Positions 8,540 through 17,273 of a stretch of 32,233 nucleotides of DNA are shown piece after piece. Position 1 is the stretch's first letter; each line of letters opens with the position of its first letter. The notes under the pieces are model-generated. The model ran no database searches. It worked only from the letters and a program-made list of their open reading frames with translations, and had not been told where the DNA came from. The stretch is from Rhodospirillaceae bacterium (GTDB lineage Bacteria; Pseudomonadota; Alphaproteobacteria; Rhodospirillales; Casp-alpha2). The position numbers and the translations under genes are program-made. The DNA lies in NCBI GenBank assembly GCA_018665815.1, contig JABJBP010000151.1, forward strand, positions 1-32,233, given 5' to 3'.

Positions 8540-9409
8540 ATGAACGCAAAAGTTTTTCGAGATTTCGATCAAGCCGGGTTGGACTTCGAATACAACAACC
8601 GTCAACGTGTCCCGGAGTTCGAACAGCTTTACGAAAGCTGGGTTGCCCCTTGCCATCAGGTGATTAATGACTTCGACACCCGGCTCGGTCTCACTTATGG
8701 GACCAGCGGACGCGAAATTATCGATCTCATTCAGCCAGCCGGGACAGCGCCGACGGCCGTCAATTTATACATTCACGGCGGATATTGGATGAGCCGTGAT
8801 ATTTCCGATCAAAGGTTTATCGCCAGGCCTTTTGTTGAAGCTGGCGCCGCATTTGGGCTGATTGAATACGATTTGATGCCCGGCGTACGTATGGCCGATA
8901 TCGTCGACCAATGCCGCCGTGCCGTGGCTTGGGTTTACGATAATGCAGACGATCTTAATCTTGATCGGGAACGAATTTTCGTCTCCGGGCACTCCGCCGG
9001 CGGCCATCTGACCGCAATGGTCGTGGCGACCGACTGGGTAGGTTTTTGCGGCGGTCCCGCTGATTTGGTGAAGGGTGGCTGTGCGATCAGTGGTATTTAT
9101 GAACTCGAACCTATCCATCTTACCTATATGCAGGCGACACTCGAATTAACGGACGAAGAGGTTCGGGATTTCAGTCCGATCAGGTTCCCCGAGACGCCGA
9201 AGACGCCTCTCCTCGTCGTCCCCGGCGAAAGTGAAAGCGCCGAATTCCGCCGCCAATCTCGGGAATTCGTTGATGATTGGAATGCCAAGGACGGCAACTG
9301 CACCTACTTGGAAGCCCCCGGCTGTAATCATTTCACTATCTTGCCAAACTTCGCCGACCCCACCAGTGCCTTGACCCGTGCGACATTCGCCCAAATGGGC
9401 TTGGGCTAA
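8540..9409 (+). CDS. alpha/beta hydrolase, arylformamidase/esterase-like
   Basis: 289 residues. The oxyanion-hole motif HGGYW is at 79-83 and the nucleophile elbow GHSAGGH puts the catalytic Ser at 152. The catalytic His is probably H264 in APGCNHFTIL, with the acid in the GESESAEF loop near 230-235. HGGYW with GHSAGGH, and the N-terminal YNNRQRVPEF-type segment, resemble kynurenine formamidase (AFMID type) and the related hormone-sensitive-lipase-like esterases. No other tryptophan-catabolism gene is nearby, so the substrate is open. TAGGA precedes the ATG. It follows the GST gene by 33 bases and is followed within 12 bases by the next gene. Confidence 0.82.
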   Translation: MNAKVFRDFDQAGLDFEYNNRQRVPEFEQLYESWVAPCHQVINDFDTRLGLTYGTSGREIIDLIQPAGTAPTAVNLYIHGGYWMSRDISDQRFIARPFVEAGAAFGLIEYDLMPGVRMADIVDQCRRAVAWVYDNADDLNLDRERIFVSGHSAGGHLTAMVVATDWVGFCGGPADLVKGGCAISGIYELEPIHLTYMQATLELTDEEVRDFSPIRFPETPKTPLLVVPGESESAEFRRQSREFVDDWNAKDGNCTYLEAPGCNHFTILPNFADPTSALTRATFAQMGLG

Positions 9410-9421
9410 TGGGTGGCTGAC

Positions 9422-10066
9422 ATGGCGGCCCCAACCTCCATTGATGTCTACTGGTCGTTCCGCTCACCGTATTGCTATCTCGCTCTGGACCGGCTCCTGG
9501 CATTGCAAAGCGACACCAGCGCGGACATCGCCATCAAACACGTCTGGCCCGGCGCCATGCGCCGCAGTGGCTATTTCACTCATCTTCATCCGAACTACAC
9601 ACGCTACAATCGACACGACACCGAGCGCTTGGCCGAGTATCTGGATGTAGCTTACGCCCGCCCTCGGCCTGACCCCTTGATCATCAATACCAAAACCATG
9701 GAACCCGCCCCCGATCAGCCTCACATTGGCCCGCTGACACGGATGGGGGTGCTGGCCGCTGAAGCCGGGATGGGGCTGATATTTCTCAACCATGTCATGA
9801 GACTGATATGGAACGGTCGCATCGATGGGTGGGATCAGGGTCAGCATTTGGCCGACGCTGTCACGGATGCCGGATTCGACTTTCAAGAACTCTCGTTGGG
9901 TCAAGAAGCAGAAGCCGTGCGCCTGGATGCGGTCATCGCCGCCAACGCTGAAGACCTTATTGCCGCCGGCCATTGGGGTGTGCCGACCGCGGTCTACAAA
10001 GGTGAGCCGTTTTTTGGTCAGGACCGACTTGAACTATTGGAATGGCGTATCGGAAAATCGCGCTAA
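9422..10066 (+). CDS. DsbA-fold 2-hydroxychromene-2-carboxylate isomerase-like protein
   Basis: 214 residues from ATG 9422; GTG at 9413 is an in-frame alternative. ATG is preferred because GGGTGG lies five bases before it. The N-terminus IDVYWSFRSPYCYLALDRLL has the SPY-YLA signature of the HCCA isomerase/GST-kappa group, where the Ser of SPY contacts glutathione. The C-terminus GHWGVPTAVYKGEPFFGQDR matches the conserved GVPT...GQDRL end. The known HCCA isomerase uses glutathione in naphthalene breakdown, but many members act on other substrates. It lies just downstream of the hydrolase and two genes after a GST, so a GSH-dependent catabolic step is plausible. Its end overlaps the MFS gene (opposite strand) by four bases. 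Confidence 0.8.
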   Translation: MAAPTSIDVYWSFRSPYCYLALDRLLALQSDTSADIAIKHVWPGAMRRSGYFTHLHPNYTRYNRHDTERLAEYLDVAYARPRPDPLIINTKTMEPAPDQPHIGPLTRMGVLAAEAGMGLIFLNHVMRLIWNGRIDGWDQGQHLADAVTDAGFDFQELSLGQEAEAVRLDAVIAANAEDLIAAGHWGVPTAVYKGEPFFGQDRLELLEWRIGKSR

Positions 10067-11286
10067 CCTCTCGGTTTATCGGCGATCAATGCGGCCATCA
10101 ACGTTGCGATCAGCACTGTCCCGGCCAGTAGATAAAAAACAATTTTTAGCCCCCAAAGATCAGCAATGTATCCGCCGGCGACCGGCACCAGGGCGGAAAG
10201 CGCGGACTGTGTACCGAACAATACGCTGACAGCGCTGCCGCCCATTCCAGCCGGGGTCAAATCCATGACCCAGCTGTGAATGACGGGGCGCACCGCGAAC
10301 AGTGCAAACCCCAGAGCCGCCATGGCGGCAATGAATGCCGTCGGGTTTTCGACCATTGTCAGCCCGAGAATGGCCAAGGTCGTGCCGGCCATTCCCGCGA
10401 CCATGATCGGCCGGCGCCCCATGCGGTCAGACACCGCCCCGGCGAGCGGCCCAGCGAAAATGCCGCCGATTTGCATCGACATCAGGGCGATACCCAATAG
10501 CACGGATCCGAATCCCAATACGTCAACCATGAACAGCGGCAAGAAAAGAAACAGGCCGTTCTGGGCCATCGAGCGGAACGCCGACATCAGGCACAAGCTC
10601 AGAACCACGCGGTTCTTAATAAGGTCGGCGAGGCCATCCAGATAGGCACGAAAGCTCATGGCGTTGGCGCTGGTTTCGGAGCTTTCGGCGGCACCGACAC
10701 TGGAACGACGGAGTGACAAGGCAATGACGGCGGCCACCAAAAACACCGGCAGCGCGCTGACCGTCGCCGTCCCTTGCCAACCCATCCAAACCAATAAAGC
10801 GCCGGCCGAGACCGGCGCCAGCATATCACCGAAACTGGCGCCCAAGGTATGAACGGAAAGCACGTAACCTTTGTTTTGCGGATATAGCCTGGACAGATAT
10901 GAGATTGCCGCCGGATGCCAGATATTATTGGTTAATCCAATAATGATCACCATGCCGACCAGAAGCCATATACTTTGGGCGAATCCCGCGCCCATCAAGG
11001 CAACGGCACCGATCAATAACGATAAGGCCATGATGAGGACCCGGCGCCCAGTAATATCAACAACCGCGCCGCTTCCGGCATTGGCAGCGAAAGAAGCAGT
11101 GTAAAATACTGATATGAGTCCGCCCGCCTGGGTATAACTGAGCCCTAAATCCTTGGTAATAAACGGCACCAAAACGTACAAAGTCCCAGTGATCCAGTGC
11201 GTCGCCGCATGTCCACCTGCGACGACCACGGCCGGCCCCTGGCCCCGCCATTCCATGCCTGTGAAGCGTTCAAAAGCCGCGATCAT
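10063..11286 (-). CDS. major facilitator superfamily transporter
   Basis: 407 residues from ATG 11286, chosen because AGGA stands seven bases ahead; an in-frame TTG lies at 11301. About 12 hydrophobic segments can be counted, in two halves separated by a polar loop near residue 200 (RRSSVGAAESSETS). Loop 2-3 of each half has the MFS motif A remnant: VVDITGRRVLIM in the first and GAVSDRMGRRPIMVAG in the second. The N-terminal GGHAATHWITGTLYVLVPFI pattern resembles the fosmidomycin-resistance-like branch, but the substrate cannot be assigned. It is convergent with the preceding gene and divergent from the crotonase gene at 11451. Confidence 0.9.
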   Translation of the reverse strand: MIAAFERFTGMEWRGQGPAVVVAGGHAATHWITGTLYVLVPFITKDLGLSYTQAGGLISVFYTASFAANAGSGAVVDITGRRVLIMALSLLIGAVALMGAGFAQSIWLLVGMVIIIGLTNNIWHPAAISYLSRLYPQNKGYVLSVHTLGASFGDMLAPVSAGALLVWMGWQGTATVSALPVFLVAAVIALSLRRSSVGAAESSETSANAMSFRAYLDGLADLIKNRVVLSLCLMSAFRSMAQNGLFLFLPLFMVDVLGFGSVLLGIALMSMQIGGIFAGPLAGAVSDRMGRRPIMVAGMAGTTLAILGLTMVENPTAFIAAMAALGFALFAVRPVIHSWVMDLTPAGMGGSAVSVLFGTQSALSALVPVAGGYIADLWGLKIVFYLLAGTVLIATLMAALIADKPRG

Positions 11287-11450
11287 CGAAATTTCCTGCA
11301 ATACATAGCCACAAACTAGGCTTCACCGCGCGCCGCGACAAGCCAACGGGCGAAATGTCATGCTTTTCGCGCGTCGCCCCGGCTTTTACGTTGCTTGGCC
11401 GGCACGGGAGCGCAAATATAGCGCCGCACTTAAACATATGGGGATTTTCA

Positions 11451-12245
11451 ATGAGCGATATCACCGATCAACTCGTGGTCGAGAAAAGCAATGGACTAGG
11501 GCAGATTCTGTTCGACAATCAAGCCCGGCGAAACGCATTGACCTTTGAGATGTGGCGCGACCTTCCGGTGGTGTTGAATGATTTCGCCGAAGACGATGCG
11601 GTACGTGTCGTTGTGATCGGCGGCCGTGGCGGCAAGGCCTTTTGCGCCGGTGCGGATATTTCCCAGTTCAAGAAAAACCGATCCAGCGAAGACGCTGTGG
11701 AGGTCTACAACACGACCGTCAAAGTCGCCTCGGACACGCTAGCAAACTTTCCCAAACCGACCATTGCCAAGATCGAGGGCTTTTGCATCGGCGGCGGCGT
11801 CGGCATCGCGACATGTTGTGACATGCGGATCGCCAATGATTTATCGTCCTACGCGGTGCCCGCGGCAAAATTGGGGCTGGGTTATCGCGCCGATGGCTTG
11901 AAGCGTCTGGTCGATATTGTCGGGCCGACATTTTCCAAGGAAATCTTCTTTACGGCGCGCCAATTCACCGCCGTTGAAGCCTTGGCCATGGGCTTGGTCA
12001 ATCGGATCGTGCCCCGGAATGTTTTGGATGCTTACGTCGATGACTATGCCCAGCGTATTGCCGAGAATGCGCCGCTCACAGTATTTGCCGCGAAGACCGT
12101 CATTGACGAACTTTGCCGCAACGATGGACCGCCCGATGAGGCGCTCTGCGCGAAGGTCGTCGATGATTGCTTCGATAGCGAGGATTACCAGGAAGGACGC
12201 ACGGCCTTCATGGAAAAACGCAAGCCCGAGTTCAAAGGACGATAA
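11451..12245 (+). CDS. enoyl-CoA hydratase/isomerase (crotonase) family protein lacking both hydratase glutamates
   Basis: 264 residues from ATG 11451, with GGGGA seven bases ahead; a longer frame to 11355 has no SD. Crotonase landmarks are clear: AFCAGADISQF (64-73) and GFCIGGGVGIATCCD (110-124), which form the oxyanion hole for the thioester. In rat enoyl-CoA hydratase the two catalytic glutamates fall in GGGCELA and QPEI. Here the equivalent positions are G118 and A138 (VPAAKLGLGY). Ordinary water addition is therefore unlikely, and isomerase, decarboxylase or another thioester reaction is possible. The C-terminus EDYQEGRTAFMEKRKPEFKGR is nearly shared with the crotonase at 29400-30182, so the two are related. 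The stop is one base from the next gene's start. Confidence 0.9.
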   Translation: MSDITDQLVVEKSNGLGQILFDNQARRNALTFEMWRDLPVVLNDFAEDDAVRVVVIGGRGGKAFCAGADISQFKKNRSSEDAVEVYNTTVKVASDTLANFPKPTIAKIEGFCIGGGVGIATCCDMRIANDLSSYAVPAAKLGLGYRADGLKRLVDIVGPTFSKEIFFTARQFTAVEALAMGLVNRIVPRNVLDAYVDDYAQRIAENAPLTVFAAKTVIDELCRNDGPPDEALCAKVVDDCFDSEDYQEGRTAFMEKRKPEFKGR

Positions 12246-12246
12246 G

Positions 12247-13152
12247 ATGGCAACGGGCGCCCCGCCGAAGCTTGGCTTCATCGGTTTCGGCGAAGCCGCG
12301 TCGGCGCTCAGTGCCGGTCTCAAGGAAGAAGGCCTCACCGGTATTCGCGCCTACGATATTCTTATGGACGACGCAGAAAAGCGCGGGCCTGTTGAAGCGC
12401 GCGCCGAACAAGCCGGTGTCACATTGGACACAAGCGCCGAGAAGCTTATAGAGAAGTGTGAAATCGTCATCTCCGCCGTCACCTCGGCGGTCGCGCTTGA
12501 GGTCGCGGAAAATGCCGCCTTCAGTCTTGGGCCAGCGCATATTTATGTCGATATCAATTCGGTTGCGCCGCAAACCAAACATGACGTCGGCATTGCCGTG
12601 GAAGAAACCGGTGCCAAATTCGTTGAAGCCGCCGTCATGGCGGCAGTACCGCTGCGCCGTCATCGGGTGCCTATCTTGTTGTGCGGAGAAGCCGTGGCCG
12701 ACCTGATGGACCGGTTATCACCTTACGGCATGGATTTGACTGATGCCGGTGCCGAATGGGGCCGCGCATCGGCAACCAAAATGTGCCGTTCGATCATGGT
12801 CAAAGGCATGGAAGCGCTGTTGTTGGAATGCGTAATGACCGCAGATCGCTACGGCGTCGCCGATGAAGTGCTGAAAAGCGTCAGCGAAAGCTACCCCAGC
12901 GGTAATTGGGGTGAACTGGCCGACTATTTTGCAGGGCGCACCGCGATCCACGGCGAACGCCGAGCCCATGAAATGGAAGAGGTCGCGGTGATGCTGGAAT
13001 CGCTCAATATCGAGCCGATCATGGCCGGCGCCGCGGCACGCCGTATCCATTGGGGCGGCGCCCAGGGGTTGAAGGACCACTTCGGCGGGGTCGCGCCGGC
13101 AACTTATCGCGAAGTCCTCGACGTACTGGCTTCACGCACCGGGAAGGGTTAG
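12247..13152 (+). CDS. NAD(P)-binding 6-phosphogluconate dehydrogenase-like oxidoreductase (DUF1932 type)
   Basis: 301 residues from ATG 12247. AAAGGA sits eight bases before it, inside the end of the crotonase gene. The Rossmann domain begins KLGFIGFGEAASALSAGL (GxGxxA at 13-18) and includes IVISAVTSAVALE and YVDINSVAPQ. The C-terminal helical part has GRASATKMCRSIMVKG, where K178 sits in the place of the catalytic Lys of beta-hydroxyacid dehydrogenases. The segment from about 185 onwards follows the DUF1932 pattern (SYPSGNWGELADYF). The family oxidises beta-hydroxy acids such as 6-phosphogluconate or hydroxyisobutyrate; the substrate here is unknown. One base separates it from the crotonase gene and seven from the glycosyltransferase, so the three are probably co-transcribed. 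Confidence 0.85.
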   Translation: MATGAPPKLGFIGFGEAASALSAGLKEEGLTGIRAYDILMDDAEKRGPVEARAEQAGVTLDTSAEKLIEKCEIVISAVTSAVALEVAENAAFSLGPAHIYVDINSVAPQTKHDVGIAVEETGAKFVEAAVMAAVPLRRHRVPILLCGEAVADLMDRLSPYGMDLTDAGAEWGRASATKMCRSIMVKGMEALLLECVMTADRYGVADEVLKSVSESYPSGNWGELADYFAGRTAIHGERRAHEMEEVAVMLESLNIEPIMAGAAARRIHWGGAQGLKDHFGGVAPATYREVLDVLASRTGKG

Positions 13153-13159
13153 CCAACGC

Positions 13160-14905
13160 ATGGCCACGCCAAGCCCCAACGCCGCGTTTTATTTTTCCGG
13201 ACACAATTACCGGACCGCCGGCGACGGTGTTGTCGGCCGGCAATCGGCATCCGGCGGATTCCTTCGCGGGTTTATCCATCATGGCGGGATTGAGCGTCTA
13301 CAAATCTATGCGGACAGCCTCGAAGCCGTCGATGAATTTCAGGCTTTCGTCGGGGACACGGGCGGAGATCCCGAAAACATCGGTATTAATTTGCCGATGA
13401 CCACCGGTAATCTCAGCCACATCGGCACCTTGTTCCGCCCGGGGCCGGACATCGGATCACTGGCCTGGAGGCGACGATACTTCGATCAAGCCGGGTTCAG
13501 CATCTGCGGCATTACCCACACGATATACGAAACCATGGCCTTGAATGTGCTGGGGAATATCCTGACCGCGCCGGTGCAGCCTTGGGACGCACTGGTCTGC
13601 ACGTCGAAATGTGTGAAAGGCGTGATCGAACGATTGCTGGACGGTTGGTGCGAGTATTTGAACGCACGCTTCGGCGGCACCGCTACAATCCCGTGTCAAT
13701 TGCCGATCATTCCGCTGGGCGTTGACAGCCAAACCTACGCCGCGCGCGGCGGTGACAGCGAAGCCCGCGCCGATCTCAGGTCCCGAATGGGTATCGCCGA
13801 CGGAGACATCGCCTTGCTTTACGCCGGGCGTCTGGATCACGTCGAAAAAGCCAACCCGGTACCTATGTACCTGGCGGCCGAGACTACCCAGAAGGCTTCG
13901 TCGCGGAAAATTCACCTAATCCAGGCGGGTCAAGCCAGCACGCCCGAAATGGAGACGGCGTTCAAAGAAGCTGCCACAGCCTTCGCGCCGAGCATCACTC
14001 ATCATTTCATCGACGGCGCCATGACCGAACTTTACGACAAAGTTTGGGCCGCCGGTGACATATTCATTTCGCTATCAGACAATATCCAGGAATCCTTTGG
14101 TCTGACACCCATTGAAGCAATGGCAGCGGGGCTGCCGGCAGTGGTGAGTGACTACGACGGGTACCGCGAATCGGTCCGTGACGGGATTGATGGATTTTGC
14201 ATTCCCACCACGGCGCCGCCACCCGGCGCCGGCGCCGAATTGGGATTTCTCTACCACACGGGTTATGCGCCCTATTCCGCCTTCACAGGTGCCGCCAGCC
14301 AAAGCACAGCTGTCGACATTGCGGCTTGCGCTGAAAAACTCGGTCTGCTCATCGGCAACGAAGATCTCCGCCGAAAATTTGGCGAGGCCGGCCAACAGCG
14401 GGCCGCCGAGATCTACGATTGGCGCCACGTCGTCGCCGCGCATCAGGCACTCTGGTCGGAATTGGCGGAGATGCGCAATTCAGAGGCCGAGCGGATCGCC
14501 TTGCCCACCGGCGCTCAACCTTATCCCATGGCGCCCGATCCTTTCGCGCTTTTCACAGACCATCCAAGCAGCCTGATCGCCGGCGATGCCGTCGTTAGCG
14601 CCAATGCCGGCAGCACGGTATTCCTTCGCCAATTCCGAAGTTCCGAATTGTCGACACCGTTGGCCGCCGTGTTGATGGATGAAGCCGCTACCTTGGCGTT
14701 GCTGGAAAAACTGTCAACCAATGGCACCTATGCGGTCTCTTCGCTCAGCGGCGATCTGGCACCGGAAAAGCTGGCGCCGTTCTATTTGACTCTTGGTTGG
14801 TTGGCAAAAATGGGGCTGATCTCTGTATCGCCCGCAAAGACTACCGGAGGCGCCGACATCCCCTTTGGCGTTTCGGAAACCTGGAAGACTTTAACCGGCG
14901 GCTAG
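13160..14905 (+). CDS. GT4-type glycosyltransferase with C-terminal extension
   Basis: 581 residues, longer than the usual 350-450. The GT-B C-terminal domain is clear: IPLGVDSQTY (185-193), LLYAGRLDHVEKANP (219-233), then the EX7E motif with E311 and E319 in QESFGLTPIEAMAAGLPAVV and the loop DGYRESVRDGIDGFCIP. These bind the nucleotide-sugar donor. The N-terminal acceptor domain is atypical and begins NAAFYFSGHNYRTAGDGVVG. From about residue 470 there is an extra 110-residue part, with LAAVLMDEAATLALLEKLST and LAPFYLTLGWLAKMGLISVS, that looks like a winged helix; I do not know its role. The gene starts seven bases after the DUF1932 dehydrogenase, an odd partner for a sugar transferase. Its last four bases overlap the convergent aminotransferase gene. 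Confidence 0.8.
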   Translation: MATPSPNAAFYFSGHNYRTAGDGVVGRQSASGGFLRGFIHHGGIERLQIYADSLEAVDEFQAFVGDTGGDPENIGINLPMTTGNLSHIGTLFRPGPDIGSLAWRRRYFDQAGFSICGITHTIYETMALNVLGNILTAPVQPWDALVCTSKCVKGVIERLLDGWCEYLNARFGGTATIPCQLPIIPLGVDSQTYAARGGDSEARADLRSRMGIADGDIALLYAGRLDHVEKANPVPMYLAAETTQKASSRKIHLIQAGQASTPEMETAFKEAATAFAPSITHHFIDGAMTELYDKVWAAGDIFISLSDNIQESFGLTPIEAMAAGLPAVVSDYDGYRESVRDGIDGFCIPTTAPPPGAGAELGFLYHTGYAPYSAFTGAASQSTAVDIAACAEKLGLLIGNEDLRRKFGEAGQQRAAEIYDWRHVVAAHQALWSELAEMRNSEAERIALPTGAQPYPMAPDPFALFTDHPSSLIAGDAVVSANAGSTVFLRQFRSSELSTPLAAVLMDEAATLALLEKLSTNGTYAVSSLSGDLAPEKLAPFYLTLGWLAKMGLISVSPAKTTGGADIPFGVSETWKTLTGG

Positions 14906-16086
14906 CCGTTCGCTGTTAGCGACGCAATAGCGGCTTCAACACCGCCGGCCCCGTAGGGAATACCGCAAAGTTTCAAGCTGGCTTCCACGGCGCCGATGGT
15001 GCCGAAGATCATCGGCTCATTGAGATCACCCATATGCCCAATGCGGAACGATGTGTTGATGATCTTGCCCATGCCATTGCCAAGGCCCGTATTGAAGCGC
15101 TCGCGGCAGATTTCACGGATGTCCATGGGATTATATTTTTCATCAACCCGGATCGTCGTCACCGAATTTGAGCGCTGTTCAGGTATCACGGCATTGTTTT
15201 CAAGCGCCCCACCTTCAGCCCAGCAATCAATCGCCGCATGAACCGAACGTGACAGCCTGAAATGGCGCGCGAAAATGGCATCCTCGCCTTCTTCGGCGAT
15301 CATATCGAGCGCTTCGCGAAGCCCGAACATCAAATGTTCCGGCGCGGTGCCACAGAACGCCTTGTAGAACTCATTAGGATCCATACGCTCGCGCCAATCC
15401 CAATAATTACGCGGTGTCCGGTTGGCATCGGCGACCGCCAAGGCCTTCGCATTGACGCCGCAGAACCCCAATCCCGGTGGCAACATCAAGCCTTTCTGTC
15501 CGGCGGCGATGGTCACATCGACGCCCCATTCGTCCATTCGGTAGTCGGTCGTCAGCAGCGATGCGATGGTGTCGACCAACAGCAGTGCAGGATGTTTCGC
15601 CGCGTCCATGGCGGCGCGGACGCCAGCTACATCTGACGTGATCCCGGTACCCGTATCGGTGTGAACCAACAACACGGCCTTGATTTCGTGACCCGTGTCG
15701 GCGCCGAGGCGGGCTTCCACGTCGGCAGGGTCAATGGCATGGCGCCAATCGTTTTCAAGAATTTCACACTCAATGCCCAACTTGTCGGCCATATAGGACC
15801 AACTCAGCGCGAACCGCCCTGTTTCCGGTATCAATACCTTGTCGCCCGGGGCCAGCGTATTGGTCAACGCAGCCTCCCAAGCGCCATGGCCGTTTGCGGC
15901 GTATATGATGACATCGCCGTCGGTCTTGAAAACCGTCTTCAAATCGACAAACAATTGCTTGGAGAAATCGACAAAATCGGGACCCAAAAACTCGACTGCC
16001 GGTCGGTTCATGGCATTCAAGACCCGGAACGGAATGTTCGTCGGTCCCGGAGTTTGGAGGAAATTCCAGCCGCGCTTTACGGTCAT
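14902..16086 (-). CDS. serine-glyoxylate aminotransferase-like class V aminotransferase
   Basis: 394 residues, the typical length. NFLQTPGPTNIPFRVLNAMN is the standard start of alanine/serine-glyoxylate aminotransferases. ANGHGAWEAALTNTLAPGD binds the PLP phosphate region, D172 in LLLVDTIASL contacts the pyridine nitrogen, and K198 in AAGQKGLMLPPGLGF forms the Schiff base. FRIGHMGDLNEPMI near the C-terminus is characteristic. In methylotrophs and related alphaproteobacteria the enzyme moves the amino group of serine to glyoxylate, giving hydroxypyruvate and glycine. No other serine-cycle gene is adjacent, and ureidoglycine- or alanine-using relatives are possible. AGGGA lies eight bases before the ATG. 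A 100-base gap without features separates it from the upstream dehydrogenase gene in the same direction. Confidence 0.87.
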   Translation of the reverse strand: MTVKRGWNFLQTPGPTNIPFRVLNAMNRPAVEFLGPDFVDFSKQLFVDLKTVFKTDGDVIIYAANGHGAWEAALTNTLAPGDKVLIPETGRFALSWSYMADKLGIECEILENDWRHAIDPADVEARLGADTGHEIKAVLLVHTDTGTGITSDVAGVRAAMDAAKHPALLLVDTIASLLTTDYRMDEWGVDVTIAAGQKGLMLPPGLGFCGVNAKALAVADANRTPRNYWDWRERMDPNEFYKAFCGTAPEHLMFGLREALDMIAEEGEDAIFARHFRLSRSVHAAIDCWAEGGALENNAVIPEQRSNSVTTIRVDEKYNPMDIREICRERFNTGLGNGMGKIINTSFRIGHMGDLNEPMIFGTIGAVEASLKLCGIPYGAGGVEAAIASLTANG

Positions 16087-16186
16087 GTCCTATGTCCCTG
16101 CTTCGCCAACAAGACCGCCGTCGGAAGCGCGGCGGCGTCGATGATGGGCAACCTAAACCGGCGGGTGACCCAAGGCAAAATTGACC

Positions 16187-17248
16187 TCACTCGCCGATCG
16201 CCTTGACCAACGCTTCACCAAACTCACGTGTCCCTGCATTGCCGCCAATATCGCCCGTATGGTTGGCGGGGTCGGCCAACACACTGTCGACAGCGGCTTC
16301 TAGGTGCGCCGCCGCATTGGTCAATTCATTGTCGCCGCTGCGCGATGCCGTCCATTGCAACAGCATCTGCGCCGACATCACATGGGCCGTCGGGTTGGCC
16401 TTGTTTTGGCCGGCGATATCGGGGGCTGATCCATGCGCGGCTTGCGCGATGGCCCGTTCGTTGCTGGCATTGATGGCACCGCCGAGGCCGAGGCCGCCGG
16501 AAAGTTCAGAGGCTTCATCGGATAAAATGTCACCGAACATATTTGTCGTCACCACCACATCGAAAGTTTCCGGATGGCGGATTAACCGCGCCGCCATGGC
16601 ATCAACGATGACGTCATCCAATTCGACGTCTGGGAACTCCTCGGCGACGGCGCGAACCTCGCGCATGAACAAACCATCAGACACCCGCATTACGTTGCCT
16701 TTGTGGACAGCCGTGACTTTTTTGCGGCGCGTCCGGGCCAATTCAAAAGCCGCCCGTGCGATCCGATTTGATCCCTCGGCCGTGATCTTTCGCACCGCCA
16801 ATGCCAAGTCCGGTGTTGGCATGAACTCGCCGTTGCCCATAAACATGGACCGGTCAGCATAAAACCCTTCCGTATTTTCGCGGACGATCACCAAATCCAT
16901 ACTCTTTGCCATCGAAGGCACACCCTTGCGGGTCTTGCTGGGGCGGATATTGGCGAATAAGTCGAAGCCTTTGCGGATCGCCTTTGACGGATTGTCCGCA
17001 CCTTGTGCTTCGGGTGGGTAATCCATGGTCGAAACGGGCCCCAATATGGTGGTCGGCGTATCGCGAATTTCTTCCATGACGTCTTCGGGCATGGTGCGGC
17101 CGACGTTTTTGAATGCCGCCAGGCCAATCTCACGCTCGACCAGCTCCAGGCCAAGGCCGAAGCGGAAATCCAAGGCCTCAAGCGCCGCCTTGGTCACCGC
17201 CGTTATCTCGGGTCCGATGGCATCGCCGGGCAAAATCAAAATTTTCAC
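16187..17248 (-). CDS. isocitrate/isopropylmalate-type dehydrogenase
   Basis: 353 residues starting with GTG, supported by GAGGAG eight bases upstream. The family motifs are complete: LPGDAIGPEI (6-15), DLFANIRPSK (96-105), VRENTEGFYADR (122-133), K183 in AVHKGNVMRVSDGLF, D216 in IVDAMA, D240 and D244 in NMFGDILSDEAS, and the NAD-binding HGSAPDIAGQNKANP. The ENTEGFY sequence is closer to NAD-isocitrate, homoisocitrate or tartrate dehydrogenases than to LeuB, which usually reads RELTGGIYFG. No leuC/leuD or citrate-cycle gene is adjacent, so the beta-decarboxylating substrate stays open. It is upstream of the serine-glyoxylate aminotransferase gene and may be co-transcribed with it. Confidence 0.85.
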   Translation of the reverse strand: MKILILPGDAIGPEITAVTKAALEALDFRFGLGLELVEREIGLAAFKNVGRTMPEDVMEEIRDTPTTILGPVSTMDYPPEAQGADNPSKAIRKGFDLFANIRPSKTRKGVPSMAKSMDLVIVRENTEGFYADRSMFMGNGEFMPTPDLALAVRKITAEGSNRIARAAFELARTRRKKVTAVHKGNVMRVSDGLFMREVRAVAEEFPDVELDDVIVDAMAARLIRHPETFDVVVTTNMFGDILSDEASELSGGLGLGGAINASNERAIAQAAHGSAPDIAGQNKANPTAHVMSAQMLLQWTASRSGDNELTNAAAHLEAAVDSVLADPANHTGDIGGNAGTREFGEALVKAIGE

Positions 17249-17273
17249 GTTGTATACTCCTCGATATCTTCCT

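Noticed and set aside
11917-12246. N-terminal 110-codon extension of the DUF1932 dehydrogenase frame
   Set aside because: It lies inside the crotonase gene in another frame. The Rossmann fold begins right after ATG 12247, which has its own SD.
14902-16086. Serine-cycle (methylotrophy) island
   Set aside because: Only the aminotransferase is present. No hydroxypyruvate reductase, glycerate kinase, malyl-CoA lyase or methanol dehydrogenase gene adjoins it.
16187-17248. leuB (3-isopropylmalate dehydrogenase)
   Set aside because: The active-site stretch reads ENTEGFY, not the LeuB-type RELTGG, and no leuC or leuD is nearby.
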